DNA of 64,000 bases, taken from Serratia liquefaciens ATCC 27592. Lineage in GTDB: Bacteria > Pseudomonadota > Gammaproteobacteria > Enterobacterales > Enterobacteriaceae. The notes under the pieces are model-generated. The model made no database searches. It saw only the letters and a program-made list of their open reading frames with translations, and was not told where the DNA came from. Of the stretch, positions 52,659 to 62,562 are shown one piece after another. The stretch spans positions 1,612,001 through 1,676,000 of the forward strand of contig NC_021741.1 of assembly GCF_000422085.1 (NCBI RefSeq), given 5' to 3'. The position numbers and the translations under genes were made by a program. The first letter of the stretch is position 1. Each line of letters starts with the position of its first letter.

Positions 52659-53327
52659 TCAGTTGCGGCGCTCGAATGCCAGCGCCCGACGCTCGACCAC
52701 GCGCATCAACAACGTCAGCAGGCCGTTGACGCACAGATAGACCAACCCGGCAGCACCAAACACCATCACGTCGTAGGTACGGCCATACATCAGCTGGCTG
52801 TATCCCATCACTTCCATCAGGGTAATGGTGTAGGCCAGCGAGGTGCTCTTGAACACCAACACCACTTCGTTGGAGTAAGACGACAGTGCACGCTTGAAGG
52901 CAAAGGGCAGCAGGATACGCAACGACTGGGCACGCGACATGCCAAGCGCTTCGCAAGATTGCCACTGACCGGCGGGGATCGCCCGCACCGCACCGTAAAA
53001 CAGCTGGGTAGTGTAGGCCGCGCTGTTCAGCGCCAATGCGATCATCGCACACAGCCACGGCTGCGACAGCAGATCCCACAACCACGGATATTCGCGGATC
53101 GCCGGGAACTGGCCGGGGCCGTAGTAGATCAGGAAGATCTGCACCAGCAGCGGCGTACCGGTGAACAGGGTGATATAGATTTTCACCAGCGGCGTCAGGA
53201 TCGGCGTTTTCAGCGTCAGGATCACCGTCAGCACCAATGACAGCAGCAGTGCCACGATCAGCGCGGTAACGGTCAGCGTCAGACTGGTGTGCAGCCCTTT
53301 GATAATTTCCGGCAAGAACTCAAACAT
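52659..53327 (-). CDS. artM: Arginine ABC transporter permease ArtM
   Basis: 222 residues as in E. coli, with about five membrane helices of the HisM/GlnP type. The EAA loop is CEALGMSRAQSLRILLPFAF. It forms the channel with ArtQ. Its start overlaps the artQ stop by one base. Confidence 0.95.
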   Translation of the reverse strand: MFEFLPEIIKGLHTSLTLTVTALIVALLLSLVLTVILTLKTPILTPLVKIYITLFTGTPLLVQIFLIYYGPGQFPAIREYPWLWDLLSQPWLCAMIALALNSAAYTTQLFYGAVRAIPAGQWQSCEALGMSRAQSLRILLPFAFKRALSSYSNEVVLVFKSTSLAYTITLMEVMGYSQLMYGRTYDVMVFGAAGLVYLCVNGLLTLLMRVVERRALAFERRN

Positions 53328-54043
53328 CAGGCTGGCCCCCGCTCAAAACGCGTGGTGCGCAGTTCAATGCGTTTGATGATGTACTGGCTGAACAGGGTCA
53401 CCACCAAATAGATGGCCGCCGCGATCACATACCAGGTAAAAGGCTCCTGGGTGCGAGTGGCGATGCTCTTGGTCTGCAGCATCAGATCGTTAACGCTGAT
53501 CAGCGACACCAGCGCGGTATCCTTCAGTAAAACCAGCCACTGGTTGCCCAGCCCTGGTAGGGCGTGGCGCCACATCTGCGGCATGATCAGGCGAAAGAAA
53601 ATCGCTGCGGTACTCATCCCCAGTGCCTGGCCGGATTCCCATTGCCCCTGTGGCACCGCTTTGAGTGCCCCGCGCAATGTTTGTGACGCATAGGCGGAAT
53701 AGAGCAGGGCGAGGGCAATTACGCCACACAGGAACGGGCTGACTTCAAAATTATCAATCGCCAGCTGGACGGGCAGTTGGAACAGGCCAAAGTTCAGGGT
53801 GAAGCCGTCGGACAGCATCAACAGCAGCTGCGATGAGCCGAAATAGATGAACAGCACCACCAGAATTTCCGGCAGGCCGCGCAACAGCGTAACCCAGGCG
53901 GTGCCGAGCCAGCTGACCACTTTCCAGCGCGATGACTCCCAGACGGCAAACAGCATCGCCAGGATCAACCCGAGGATAAGGGCACAAACGGCAAGGCCGA
54001 CGGTCATCCCGGCGGCGCTTGCTAGAGGTTGAATTTCATTCAT
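53327..54043 (-). CDS. artQ: Arginine ABC transporter permease ArtQ
   Basis: 238 residues as in E. coli, with five membrane helices and the coupling loop [20 protein letters not shown]. It lies nine bases after artI and overlaps artM by one base. Confidence 0.95.
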   Translation of the reverse strand: MNEIQPLASAAGMTVGLAVCALILGLILAMLFAVWESSRWKVVSWLGTAWVTLLRGLPEILVVLFIYFGSSQLLLMLSDGFTLNFGLFQLPVQLAIDNFEVSPFLCGVIALALLYSAYASQTLRGALKAVPQGQWESGQALGMSTAAIFFRLIMPQMWRHALPGLGNQWLVLLKDTALVSLISVNDLMLQTKSIATRTQEPFTWYVIAAAIYLVVTLFSQYIIKRIELRTTRFERGPA

Positions 54044-54052
54044 GGGGATAGA

Positions 54053-54784
54053 TTACTGCTGGAACCATTTTTTGTAGATGGTTTCGTAAGTCCCATCCTG
54101 TTTGATCTTGTCGAGGGCGGCATTGAACTTGCCCTGCAGATCGGTGTTTTTCTGGCGAACGGCAATGCCCAGTCCGGTACCGAAGTAGTCTTTGTCGGTC
54201 ACCTTATCGCCTACCGCGGCCAGAGCGGCATTCTGTTTCAGCCATTCGTTGACCACTGCGGTGTCACCAAATACCGCGTCAACGCGGCCATTCTTCAGAT
54301 CCAAAATGGCGTTCTGATAGCTGTCGTAAGGCACGGTGGTGATTTCAGGGTGCTTATCGGTCAGGTATTTCTGGTGTGTCGTACCGTTCTGCACGCCCAC
54401 TTTTTTGCCTTTCAGCGCCGCTACGTCGGCAACTTTGCCCTTCTGGGCGACAAACAGCGCGGAGTTGTCGTAATACGGTTTGGTAAACAGCACCTGTTTT
54501 TCACGTTCAGGCGTGATGTCCATACCGGCCATGACCGCGTCAAAGCGCTTGAACTTCAGGCTCGGGATCAGGCTGTCAAAAGCCTGATTGGTGAAGCTGC
54601 ACTCGGCCTGCATCTCTTTACACAGGGCATTGGCCAGATCGACGTCAAACCCCTGGATCTTGTTGCCGGCGTCAATAAATTCAAACGGAGGATAAGAAGC
54701 TTCGGTAGCGAAACGGATCGTTTCGGCTGCAGAGGCGGAAACGCTGATGCCAGCCAGAACGGCGGCGATTATTAGTTTTTTCAT
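54053..54784 (-). CDS. artI: Basic amino acid-binding periplasmic protein ArtI
   Basis: 243 residues with a signal peptide (MKKLIIAAVLAGISVSASA). It is a close paralogue of ArtJ: YPPFEFIDAGNKIQGFDVDLA, GMDITPEREKQ and DAVFGDTAVVNEWLKQN. ArtI lies inside the operon, 33 bases after artP. In E. coli its ligand is less certain than that of ArtJ. Confidence 0.95.
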   Translation of the reverse strand: MKKLIIAAVLAGISVSASAAETIRFATEASYPPFEFIDAGNKIQGFDVDLANALCKEMQAECSFTNQAFDSLIPSLKFKRFDAVMAGMDITPEREKQVLFTKPYYDNSALFVAQKGKVADVAALKGKKVGVQNGTTHQKYLTDKHPEITTVPYDSYQNAILDLKNGRVDAVFGDTAVVNEWLKQNAALAAVGDKVTDKDYFGTGLGIAVRQKNTDLQGKFNAALDKIKQDGTYETIYKKWFQQ

Positions 54785-54817
54785 CGCAAACTCCCCAAAT
54801 TACAGCAAGTAAAATTG

Positions 54818-55546
54818 TTAGTGTGATAAGTAATTGGCAAACTCGGTGGTCTGCGGCTGCGCAAAGTGGCTGGCATCGCCTTGTTCCACTACGTGGCCGT
54901 TTTCCATGTAGACCACGCGGCTGGCGGTTTTGCGCGCCACTTCCACTTCGTGGGTGACGATCACCTGGGTGATCCCAGTGCCAGCCAGCTCGCGAATTAT
55001 ACTGACGATTTGGGCGGTGATTTCAGGATCCAGCGCGGCGGTTGGTTCGTCGAACAGCAGCACCTGCGGCTCCATCATCAGCGCACGGGCAATGGCCACG
55101 CGTTGCTGCTGGCCGCCGGAAAGGTGCAGCGGGAAACGGTCGGCAAAATCGGTCAGGCGCAAACGCTTCAGCAACTTGTCGGCACGCTCCATCGCCTGAG
55201 CCTTGGTCAGGCCAAGCACACGACACGGCGCTTCGATCAGGTTTTGCACCACGGTAAGGTGAGGCCAGAGATTATATTGTTGGAATACCATGCCGACGTT
55301 CTGACGCAGCTCACGAATGGCTTTCTCGCCAGGGGCCTGCTTGAAGTCGAATTGATTGCCGGCGATCTGCAACTGACCCGAGCGCGGCATTTCCAGCAGG
55401 TTCAACACCCGCAGCAATGAACTTTTCCCCGCGCCGCTTGGACCCAGCAGCACTAAAGTTTCCCCTGCTGGGCAATCCAGCGTGATGTCAAACAGCGCCT
55501 GATGTGCGCCGTAATAGCAGTTGATACCGTTAAGTTGAATGCTCAT
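54818..55546 (-). CDS. artP: Arginine ABC transporter ATPase ArtP
   Basis: 242 residues as in E. coli. Walker [11 protein letters not shown]-loop [10 protein letters not shown], signature LSGGQQQR, Walker B VLLFDEP, switch VTHEVEVA. It is the first gene of artPIQM and powers uptake of arginine with ArtQ and ArtM. Its promoter lies within 55547-55809. Confidence 0.96.
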   Translation of the reverse strand: MSIQLNGINCYYGAHQALFDITLDCPAGETLVLLGPSGAGKSSLLRVLNLLEMPRSGQLQIAGNQFDFKQAPGEKAIRELRQNVGMVFQQYNLWPHLTVVQNLIEAPCRVLGLTKAQAMERADKLLKRLRLTDFADRFPLHLSGGQQQRVAIARALMMEPQVLLFDEPTAALDPEITAQIVSIIRELAGTGITQVIVTHEVEVARKTASRVVYMENGHVVEQGDASHFAQPQTTEFANYLSH

Positions 55547-55809
55547 GCGCCAGAATTGAATAGATATTGATGCCGCGAATGTTAACTTCCACAGAATACT
55601 TATGCAATCTTTGTGCGTTAAAATTTATTACTGCGCGGCAGGATAGTAAAAGAATAGCACAAGATACCGCGAGTCAGGTTCGAAGGGGGGATTTGTCGTG
55701 CACGCTGTGAGGTATGTAGCGAAAATTCTCAAAGTGAACGAATGTTGAGCGGAATCAAGGCATTTTTTTACCCACCGACATCAAGCAGATGACGGTGGGG
55801 CGTGTGAGC

Positions 55810-56358
55810 TTACTGGTTTTCCAATACCTGACGCAGCGTCCCGCTGGCGGCATGCGGCGGCACGTTCAGATAGCGGATATCATCCACCACCCAACAGGTG
55901 CCTTCACGTACCATCAGCACCTCATCCTGCCAGTTGACCGCGCTGCCGCCGTCCTTCTGGTAGCTGAGCTGTACGCGCAATGGAATATTTTTTGCGTCGG
56001 TATTCGGGATGGTAGAAGCGCTGGCGACGGTGGCGCTGGTCGGTCCCTGCGCGTTGCCGGTAAACAGATCGCCAGTGACCTGATGTTTGCCCGGGTTCTG
56101 GTTGGCGGTCACCAGATCCTGATACAGCACTTTACTCAGGTAAGGTTGCAACTGCGCCAGACGGTTGCTGTCGGGCAGGGTGGTAGCGGCGCCCTGTTGC
56201 AGGCGCAGATCGTAAAATTTCTGTGCGACCGTATCCGGGCCGCCTTCCACACAACCGCCGGTACGGGAGCCGATATCCTTGAATGCCGGTTCGACGGTGG
56301 TGCAGGCACTCAGTAACAGCGCTAAGGGCAAAACAGCCGCAATCGTTTTTGTTTTCAT
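55810..56358 (-). CDS. ybjP: YbjP-like lipoprotein
   Basis: 182 residues. A lipobox LSAC at residues 16-19 makes Cys19 the lipidated residue. The next residue is Thr, which favours outer-membrane sorting by the Lol system. The soluble body resembles E. coli YbjP (CVEGGPDTVAQKFYDLRLQ, GTCWVVDDIRYLN), whose function is unknown. Confidence 0.9.
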   Translation of the reverse strand: MKTKTIAAVLPLALLLSACTTVEPAFKDIGSRTGGCVEGGPDTVAQKFYDLRLQQGAATTLPDSNRLAQLQPYLSKVLYQDLVTANQNPGKHQVTGDLFTGNAQGPTSATVASASTIPNTDAKNIPLRVQLSYQKDGGSAVNWQDEVLMVREGTCWVVDDIRYLNVPPHAASGTLRQVLENQ

Positions 56359-56519
56359 CTCATTACCTTATGTGAAAGTCTCTACCATGAAGACCATTAG
56401 CCTACAGTATAAATGCGATTTCTGGCCTTGCATTCGTACTGCGTGCCATTTCAATACAGAACATAATGCCAAATCAATGGTCAGATAAGTGCGATGAATC
56501 AATCAAGCAAGGAGTTTTC

Positions 56520-56843
56520 ATGCAGCTTTCCACTACCCCGACCCTGGAAGGGTTTACTATTACCGAGTACTGCGGCGTTGTCACCGGCGAGGCCATTTTG
56601 GGCGCGAATATTTTCCGCGATTTTTTTGCCGGCGTGCGCGACATCGTGGGCGGCCGTTCGGGCGCTTATGAGAAAGAGCTGCGTAAAGCGCGCCTGATTG
56701 CCTTCCGGGAGTTGGAAGAGCAGGCAAAAGAATTGGGCGCCAATGCGGTGGTCGGCATTGATATCGATTACGAAACCGTGGGTAAAGACAGCAGCATGTT
56801 AATGGTGACCGTCAGCGGTACCGCGGTGAAAGTCAGCCGCTAA
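56520..56843 (+). CDS. ybjQ: YbjQ-family heavy-metal-binding-like protein
   Basis: 107 residues as in E. coli, starting at ATG 56520 with AAGGAG upstream. UPF0145/YbjQ_1 fold with [35 protein letters not shown] and [14 protein letters not shown]. Members form pentamers. Function unknown. Confidence 0.95.
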   Translation: MQLSTTPTLEGFTITEYCGVVTGEAILGANIFRDFFAGVRDIVGGRSGAYEKELRKARLIAFRELEEQAKELGANAVVGIDIDYETVGKDSSMLMVTVSGTAVKVSR

Positions 56844-56853
56844 TCCTTTCTTT

Positions 56854-56875
56854 GCCCCCGGCCAAGGCCGGGGGC
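56854..56875. terminator. GC-rich convergent terminator ybjQ/DUF3300
   Basis: Perfect 10-base-pair stem GCCCCCGGCC / GGCCGGGGGC with a two-base nominal loop, followed by ATTCGTTT on the plus strand and preceded by TTTCTTT. It can serve both genes. Confidence 0.75.
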
Positions 56876-56881
56876 ATTCGT

Positions 56882-58399
56882 TTATCCTACTTTGTGTTCT
56901 TCCACTTTTAGCGGGCGATGTTCCTGCGGTTTGGCCGCTGGAGCAGGGTGATGCTGTGCCTGTTGAATCTGTGGCTGATGGAACGGCGTTGGTGCGCTAT
57001 GTGACATCATGGCATTTGGCCGTGGTTGAACCGGCTGTGGGCGAATAACGTTAGCCTTGGGCGCGACGTGTTCGACAGGTTTAACGGCCGGCAACTGCGC
57101 CCTTTGCTGTACGCTGACAGGTGTCGGTAGATGTTGTTCAGGCGTACGAGCCGGTCGCATCTCGGCCTGATGAACGGGGGCCGTGACTGTCGCTGGGTGC
57201 GGGCGCACGGCTGCCGGTGTTGAATGAGCGAAACTCGGCAGGGTCATTGGCTGCTGAACATGGGCGACCGGTGTCATCGCATGGGGCGCTGGCGTAGCTG
57301 CATGGGCAAAGTTCGGCGCCGTCATCGGCTGGCGTTCATTGGCTGCGACGGGTGGCGTAAAATGTGGCTGTTGCAGGTTGGCAACCTTAGGGGCTGCATA
57401 AGGCGTTGGTGCGGCAAAATGCGGCACCTGATTGACTGGCGCATTGTGATAGTTATTCACCGTGGTGCTGCGATTCACATTATTGTATTGGTTGATATTG
57501 GTGACACGGTTAATCACCGTGGTGGAGTGCGAGATATAAGGCGCATTGTTATAGACCACCGGTTGACGCCGATCATTCCAGCGCACGTCCCAGCTATGCC
57601 AGTTGTCATGATGCTGATTGATCAATGCCCCGACCGCGACACCCACGCCAAAACTGATCACGCCTGCCGCCAGCATATCGCCACTGCTATAGCCTGAGGC
57701 ACTCTGATAGTGATAGCTCGGGTAGGCCGGGACAGGTTCGCCATAGGCCACCCAGGGATCGTAACGCGGCACGTAAACCACATCCGGTTGGCTGGGCTCG
57801 ATGACAATGGTTTGCGCCGGCGCAACCACGACGCTTTGCGGATAGGGTTGCGGTTCAACGTAACGGGTTGCAGGCGTGATGACCACCCTTTGCTGCGGCG
57901 ACGTTTTCAGCGTGCCTTTGGCGGCGGCACGTTGGCGCATGACCTGAATGGCGTTCATCACGTCGGTAGGGTCGTTGAGATAAGCGCTGCCCAGCGCGGT
58001 GGTCCAGGGAATATTTTTAGCCATCTGATCCAGCACGTCAGGAAATTGTACCAAACCGCGTACGCTGGGGTCCCAGGGTTGAGCGCCAGCGGCTGCGGTG
58101 AGCGCGGCCGGTTGCACCCCCCGGTTTTGCGCCAGCCAGTTATCCGCCGCGCTGATTTGATCGGGGTAACCCGCACCGGCCAGCACCTGCGCCAACAGTT
58201 TGTCAGGAAAAAGCGCCACCGGGCTGACCAGTTGATACAATTGATCGGCACTCAGTGGCGTATAGGTTGATGTTGCCGCGGGCGTGGCCACAGCAGGCGC
58301 GGTTCCCCCCATGGTATTGGCCACCGTTTTTTGGTCACAGCCGCTGAGCGGCAGCATGGCGATGCAGATCAGCCAGGCGACAGGGTTGAGCTTGAACAT
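56882..58399 (-). CDS. DUF3300 lipoprotein with Pro/His/Gln-rich C-terminus
   Basis: 505 residues. The lipobox LSGC places the lipidated Cys at residue 21; the next residue is Asp, the classical signal for inner-membrane retention in E. coli. Residues about 48-250 form the DUF3300 domain (QLVSPVALFPDKLLAQVLAGAG, VVYVPRYDPWVAYGEP), followed by an Asn/Thr-rich stretch and about 200 low-complexity residues rich in Pro, His, Ala and Gln. Two QPMT-x-P-x-FAH repeats occur there. The function is unknown; an envelope-spanning or scaffold role is possible. It interrupts the ybjQ-amiD order of E. coli. Confidence 0.87.
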   Translation of the reverse strand: MFKLNPVAWLICIAMLPLSGCDQKTVANTMGGTAPAVATPAATSTYTPLSADQLYQLVSPVALFPDKLLAQVLAGAGYPDQISAADNWLAQNRGVQPAALTAAAGAQPWDPSVRGLVQFPDVLDQMAKNIPWTTALGSAYLNDPTDVMNAIQVMRQRAAAKGTLKTSPQQRVVITPATRYVEPQPYPQSVVVAPAQTIVIEPSQPDVVYVPRYDPWVAYGEPVPAYPSYHYQSASGYSSGDMLAAGVISFGVGVAVGALINQHHDNWHSWDVRWNDRRQPVVYNNAPYISHSTTVINRVTNINQYNNVNRSTTVNNYHNAPVNQVPHFAAPTPYAAPKVANLQQPHFTPPVAANERQPMTAPNFAHAATPAPHAMTPVAHVQQPMTLPSFAHSTPAAVRPHPATVTAPVHQAEMRPARTPEQHLPTPVSVQQRAQLPAVKPVEHVAPKANVIRPQPVQPRPNAMMSHSAPTPFHQPQIQQAQHHPAPAAKPQEHRPLKVEEHKVG

Positions 58400-58588
58400 G
58401 AGCGACTCACTTTTATCAGCGCAGGTAATACTATGAAGCTATCATCTGCCATGGAGTCCGCCAGCGCGGCGCAACACTCACTTGCACATCTGGCCTCTCT
58501 GTCATCATTTATTGATTAACTTGATTATTGGATACAGATTAATCAATTTGAGTTACAAATTTGAGCCGCTCGACGGCAGGAGGGATTC

Positions 58589-59425
58589 GTGAAAATTTGG
58601 CCAGGGATATTTGCTGCCGCATTGCTTACCGGCTGCCAAAGCGCACCGCAAAGCACCACCATAGACCGGGGCGACTATCAGTTGGAAACCCTGCATCAGG
58701 CGCAGGGAGCAGACCAGCGCATTCGTTTTCTGGTGATGCATTACACCGCAGAAGATTTCCATTCCTCGCTTAAAACCCTGACGGATGAACACGTCAGCGC
58801 GCACTATCTGCTGCCCGCGCACCCGCCATTGGTACAGGGCAAACCGGTGGCGTTTCAACTGGTGCCTGAAGCCCTGCGCGCATGGCATGCCGGGGCAAGC
58901 ACCTGGCGCGGCAGAACCAACCTGAACGATACCTCGATAGGGATTGAAATAGTCAATCGCGGGTTCAACCGCACCCTGCTGTTTACCCATTGGCAGCCCT
59001 ATACGCCACAGCAAATAGCCCTGTTGATCCCGCTGAGCCGCGATATCATCCAACGCTATGGCATTCAGCCGACGGACGTAGTGGGGCACAGCGACATAGC
59101 GCCCCAACGCAAGCAGGACCCGGGGCCGTTATTCCCCTGGCGGCAACTGGCGCAGGCCGGTATTGGCGCCTGGCCGGACGAGCAGCAGGTGCAGAAGCTA
59201 CTGGCCGGCCGCGACAAGCAGGCGGCCGTGCCCCTGGCCCCCTTGATCGAAAAGCTGGCGCGTTACGGTTATGGTATTGACGCTCGGTGGGATGTCAGGC
59301 AGCAGAAGAACGTGCTGGCGGCGTTTCAGATGCATTTCCGGCCCAGCGATTATCGCGGTGAGCCGGATGCGGAGACGGGGGCGATCGTTGATGCCTTGCT
59401 GTTGAAGTACGGGGCAGCTCGCTAA
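58589..59425 (+). CDS. amiD: 1,6-anhydro-N-acetylmuramyl-L-alanine amidase
   Basis: 278 residues starting at GTG 58589 with AGGAGGG upstream. Lipobox LTGC at residues 13-16, next residue Gln, so outer-membrane directed. The amidase_2 domain has zinc-ligand His in VMHYTAED, the second His and Asp-type region GHSDIAPQRKQDPG, and WHAGASTWRGR. A C-terminal peptidoglycan-binding-like region follows (about 200-278). It cleaves muropeptides between MurNAc and L-Ala. Its stop abuts the ybjS stop. Confidence 0.95.
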   Translation: MKIWPGIFAAALLTGCQSAPQSTTIDRGDYQLETLHQAQGADQRIRFLVMHYTAEDFHSSLKTLTDEHVSAHYLLPAHPPLVQGKPVAFQLVPEALRAWHAGASTWRGRTNLNDTSIGIEIVNRGFNRTLLFTHWQPYTPQQIALLIPLSRDIIQRYGIQPTDVVGHSDIAPQRKQDPGPLFPWRQLAQAGIGAWPDEQQVQKLLAGRDKQAAVPLAPLIEKLARYGYGIDARWDVRQQKNVLAAFQMHFRPSDYRGEPDAETGAIVDALLLKYGAAR

Positions 59426-60436
59426 TTAAAGGCCGTGCAGTTTACCGTGTTCTTTTAGCCAGCGAGCGGTGCGGGAAATGCCTTCATCGAGCGAAACTAT
59501 CGGCCGGTAATCCAACTCCTGCTGGGCACGAGTGGTGTCCAGCGTCAGATCAAAATTGAGCTTGGCGACCCCATAGTGGGTCAGTACCGGCTCTTTCTCG
59601 CTTTTGCTCCCGAGTTTCTCCATGCCGCGCGCCATCATATCGAGCATGGGATAGGGCACAGAGCGGATCCGGCACTTCATCCCCAACTCGTCAATTAACT
59701 GCTGCACCACGCTGTGCAACTGACGTGGCTGCTGATTGGTGATGTTATAAGCGCGGCCGGATGGGGTATTTTCTTTCTGAGTGGCCAGCCACATGGCGTG
59801 CACCGCGTTTTCCAGATAGGTCATGTCCACCAGTGCCGCGCCGCCGCGTGGCAGCAGCAGGTTGCCGTAGCGTTTGATCATCTGCAACAGGCGCGGCAAC
59901 ATCACTTTGTCATGTGGCCCGAACAACCCCTGAGGACGCAGGATGGTGAAGTGGGTTTGCGGGTTGGACATCGCCAACTGCTGGATCACCTGTTCACCGG
60001 CGGCTTTGCTGCGCGCAAACTCGTTGGCATAGCGCGCGGGGCGGAAGTCTTCGGTAATGTTGCGATGGTGATGATAATCGAAGTAGATCGCCGGCGAAGA
60101 GATATGGATAAACTGCGAAACGCCGTAGGCCGCTGCCCATTCGCCCAAGCGACGGGTAGCGCGCACGTTGGCCAGTTCGAAGGCTTCTTCGGTGCCCCAT
60201 GGCGAGGTGAAGCTGGAACAGTGCCACAGCACGTCCACGTCGGCCAGCATGGCTTTGGCCTGCGATGAGATCAGGTTGGTGAGATCGGCATGAATGAATT
60301 CCGCGCCCATTTTTTCCAGCAGACTGCCCATGGCCTGGTTGCGGCCGGTGGCACGCACTTTAATGCCCTGGCGGCGGAGATATTCAACGGCGTTACGGCC
60401 TAACCCACTGGTTGCACCGGTGACCAATACCTTCAT
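59426..60436 (-). CDS. ybjS: YbjS-like extended SDR (NAD-dependent epimerase family)
   Basis: 336 residues from ATG 60436 ([20 protein letters not shown]). The NAD-binding GATSGLG loop and [10 protein letters not shown] are clear. The catalytic Y-x3-K site reads F-ARSK, so Phe replaces the catalytic Tyr; the nearest Tyr is five residues earlier. Another substrate group or a non-catalytic role is possible. It belongs to the 3-beta-HSD/isomerase-like SDRs. It lies downstream of ybjT on the same strand after 157 bases. Confidence 0.9.
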   Translation of the reverse strand: MKVLVTGATSGLGRNAVEYLRRQGIKVRATGRNQAMGSLLEKMGAEFIHADLTNLISSQAKAMLADVDVLWHCSSFTSPWGTEEAFELANVRATRRLGEWAAAYGVSQFIHISSPAIYFDYHHHRNITEDFRPARYANEFARSKAAGEQVIQQLAMSNPQTHFTILRPQGLFGPHDKVMLPRLLQMIKRYGNLLLPRGGAALVDMTYLENAVHAMWLATQKENTPSGRAYNITNQQPRQLHSVVQQLIDELGMKCRIRSVPYPMLDMMARGMEKLGSKSEKEPVLTHYGVAKLNFDLTLDTTRAQQELDYRPIVSLDEGISRTARWLKEHGKLHGL

Positions 60437-60593
60437 AACGAACTCTATTCTCACCAAAAATCAGAATGCTGACGGCCTTCAGCGGCGTTCCAGCAAATAA
60501 GATGCCATTCTTCCGTTATTTCGTGCGCTATGCAATCGGAAAGGCCCTAACCGCAGCAGTAAACTGTGCGGTTGATCGACAAATAAGCGATGG

Positions 60594-62033
60594 TCAGGAC
60601 ATATTGCGCGGGTTCTCTTCGGCCAGCCTGGCGATACGGCGCGCCATACCGCGAAAAATGAACAGGTGAGCGGGCATCATGGCGAACCAATACAGTAGTC
60701 CGCTGAAACCGGCAGGGTGCCACCAGGCACGCACATCCAGGGTGCGGTGGTCGCCATGATCTTTGATGGTGAAAACCAGCCGGCCCAGCCCCGGCGCTTT
60801 CATGCCGAACAGCAACGCCAACTGCCGCAGCGGTTTAATGGTGATGACCTTCCAGCCATCGACCAGGTCGCCAATGGCCAACGTCTCACGCTGGGGGCGG
60901 CCATAAACCACGCGATTGCCAATCATATCGTCCATGCGGGCACGGATTTTCCACAGGATATTGGCGTAAAAATAGCCCTCTTTCCCGCCCAGTTGCTGCA
61001 CCGTATGCCACAGCGCCTGGCTGGATGCCTGGGTTTCCAGCGAACAGCCCGCCTGTTTCGGGTAGAAGCCATAGCCTGGTCGCCAGCGGGCTCGCGCTTC
61101 CGGATCGTAGCCCCAGTCGGCGGAGTCGACCACTTCTTCCTCGCGCCGCAGGGTAGCCGTCACCGCCTGATCGAAGGTTTGCAGCGTCTGCGGAATCAGA
61201 GCCTGTAGCGGTTTACCGTCGGCGGGAAGATCGTGGTTCAACCCCTGGATCAACGCATTGGCGATCGAGGTGGGCACCGAGGTGATCATGCTGATGAACC
61301 ATACCGAGATAAACCGGGTGGGCAAGGGGATGGGGATCAGCCAACGTTTTTTTCCGCTGATGGCAATGAAGCGTTCAAACATTGTTTGATAACTGATGTA
61401 CTCCGGGCCGGCGACGTCAAAAATGCGGTTTTCTTCCGCCGGGTGCGCCAGCAGATCGGCCAGATACACCAGCAGATTTTCCAACGCGACCGGCGAAGAT
61501 TTGGAACGCACCCAGCGCGGCGGGGTTAGCACCGGCAGGTTGTAGACCATATCGCGCATAATTTCGAAGGCCGCCGAACCGGGGCCGACAATGATGCTGG
61601 CGCGCAGTTCGGTGACCGGTACGCCGCTCTGGCGCAAGATCTCCCCGGTCAGCTTGCGTGCCACCAGGTGCGGTGAACTCTCGCCTTCCGGTTGCAGTGC
61701 ACCGAGAAAAATGACCTGTTTTACGCTGGCGTTGCGTAGCGCATCGCGCAGGTTTTCCGCCGCCTGGCGTTCTTTTTCGATAAAGTCATCACCGTCGCCC
61801 ATACCGTGGATCAGATAATAAACGGCGTCGATCTCCCACAGCGCGGCGGTCAGGGTTTCTGGTTGGTAGACATCCACGTACTGGCAGTTGACCTGCGGCC
61901 AATGCTGCTCCTGAAGCCATTCAAGGCGGCGCGCGGCGGCGGTAATGCTGTGTCCCTGTTCGATCAGGTGGGGGATCAGGTTCTGGCCAATATAGCCGCT
62001 GGCTCCAAGAACCAATACGCGTTGAGGTGTCAT
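60594..62033 (-). CDS. ybjT: YbjT: SDR plus DUF2867 protein
   Basis: 479 residues from ATG 62033. An N-terminal NmrA-like SDR domain ([29 protein letters not shown]) covers about 1-290 and includes hydrophobic stretches. The C-terminal DUF2867 domain covers about 330-470 with [18 protein letters not shown] and a hydrophobic end ([18 protein letters not shown]) that may sit on the membrane. Function unknown. Placement next to ybjS as in E. coli. Confidence 0.92.
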   Translation of the reverse strand: MTPQRVLVLGASGYIGQNLIPHLIEQGHSITAAARRLEWLQEQHWPQVNCQYVDVYQPETLTAALWEIDAVYYLIHGMGDGDDFIEKERQAAENLRDALRNASVKQVIFLGALQPEGESSPHLVARKLTGEILRQSGVPVTELRASIIVGPGSAAFEIMRDMVYNLPVLTPPRWVRSKSSPVALENLLVYLADLLAHPAEENRIFDVAGPEYISYQTMFERFIAISGKKRWLIPIPLPTRFISVWFISMITSVPTSIANALIQGLNHDLPADGKPLQALIPQTLQTFDQAVTATLRREEEVVDSADWGYDPEARARWRPGYGFYPKQAGCSLETQASSQALWHTVQQLGGKEGYFYANILWKIRARMDDMIGNRVVYGRPQRETLAIGDLVDGWKVITIKPLRQLALLFGMKAPGLGRLVFTIKDHGDHRTLDVRAWWHPAGFSGLLYWFAMMPAHLFIFRGMARRIARLAEENPRNMS

Positions 62034-62178
62034 TAGCGCTGCCTTATGCAGTGGAAGTCGATGACAGCATGCCAAACTCAGGGTTTAAATGCACTTTTTG
62101 TGTGGTTATGCGGGCATTGCATCCACCTTAAGGCAGCGTCACACTACGCACCGTTTGTTTGTGCTAAGCCGAAAAAAT

Positions 62179-62526
62179 ATGAAACTCAATGCCGTTTGTT
62201 ATGCCCTGTTAGGTCTGGCGCTGATCGCCAGTTTATTTTTCCTGCATCCGATTTGGATGTGGTGGCTGTTGGCTAACCTGCTGACGTTATTGGTGTACGG
62301 TGTCGATAAACTGGCCGCGTGCAAGGGTTGGCGTCGGGTGCCTGAAATCACGCTATGGGTGTTCGGGCTGGTGGGTGGCTGGATTGGGGCGATCGTTGCG
62401 CAGCAATTGTTCCGTCACAAAACCCAGAAACAGCCGTTCAAAAGTTGGTTTATCTTCAGCGTGGTGTTGAACGTCGTGGCGACGTTGGCGATCTGGTACT
62501 GGGTTTACGGCCGTTGGATCCTCTAA
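62179..62526 (+). CDS. DUF1294 small membrane protein
   Basis: 115 residues from ATG 62179, with hydrophobic segments at about 5-18, 22-38, 56-72 and 90-108. The VYGVDKLAACKGWRRVPE motif and GGWIGAIVAQQLFRHKTQK, with conserved basic residues after the third helix, define DUF1294. Function unknown. Inserted between ybjT and ltaE relative to E. coli. Confidence 0.85.
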   Translation: MKLNAVCYALLGLALIASLFFLHPIWMWWLLANLLTLLVYGVDKLAACKGWRRVPEITLWVFGLVGGWIGAIVAQQLFRHKTQKQPFKSWFIFSVVLNVVATLAIWYWVYGRWIL

Positions 62527-62529
62527 AAC

Positions 62530-62551
62530 ACGGGGCGTGTTAGCGCCCCGT
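62530..62551. terminator. Convergent terminator DUF1294/ltaE
   Basis: An 8-base-pair stem ACGGGGCG / CGCCCCGT with a six-base loop. The minus side continues GTTTTAG, giving a moderate T-tail for ltaE. Confidence 0.7.
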
Positions 62552-62562
62552 TGAGGCATGCA

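Noticed and set aside
55557..55570. ARG-box-like TGAAT-AGAT-ATTGA upstream of artP
   Set aside because: It is a single imperfect site only 11 bases from the start codon with no partner at 21 bases. Not strong enough to call.
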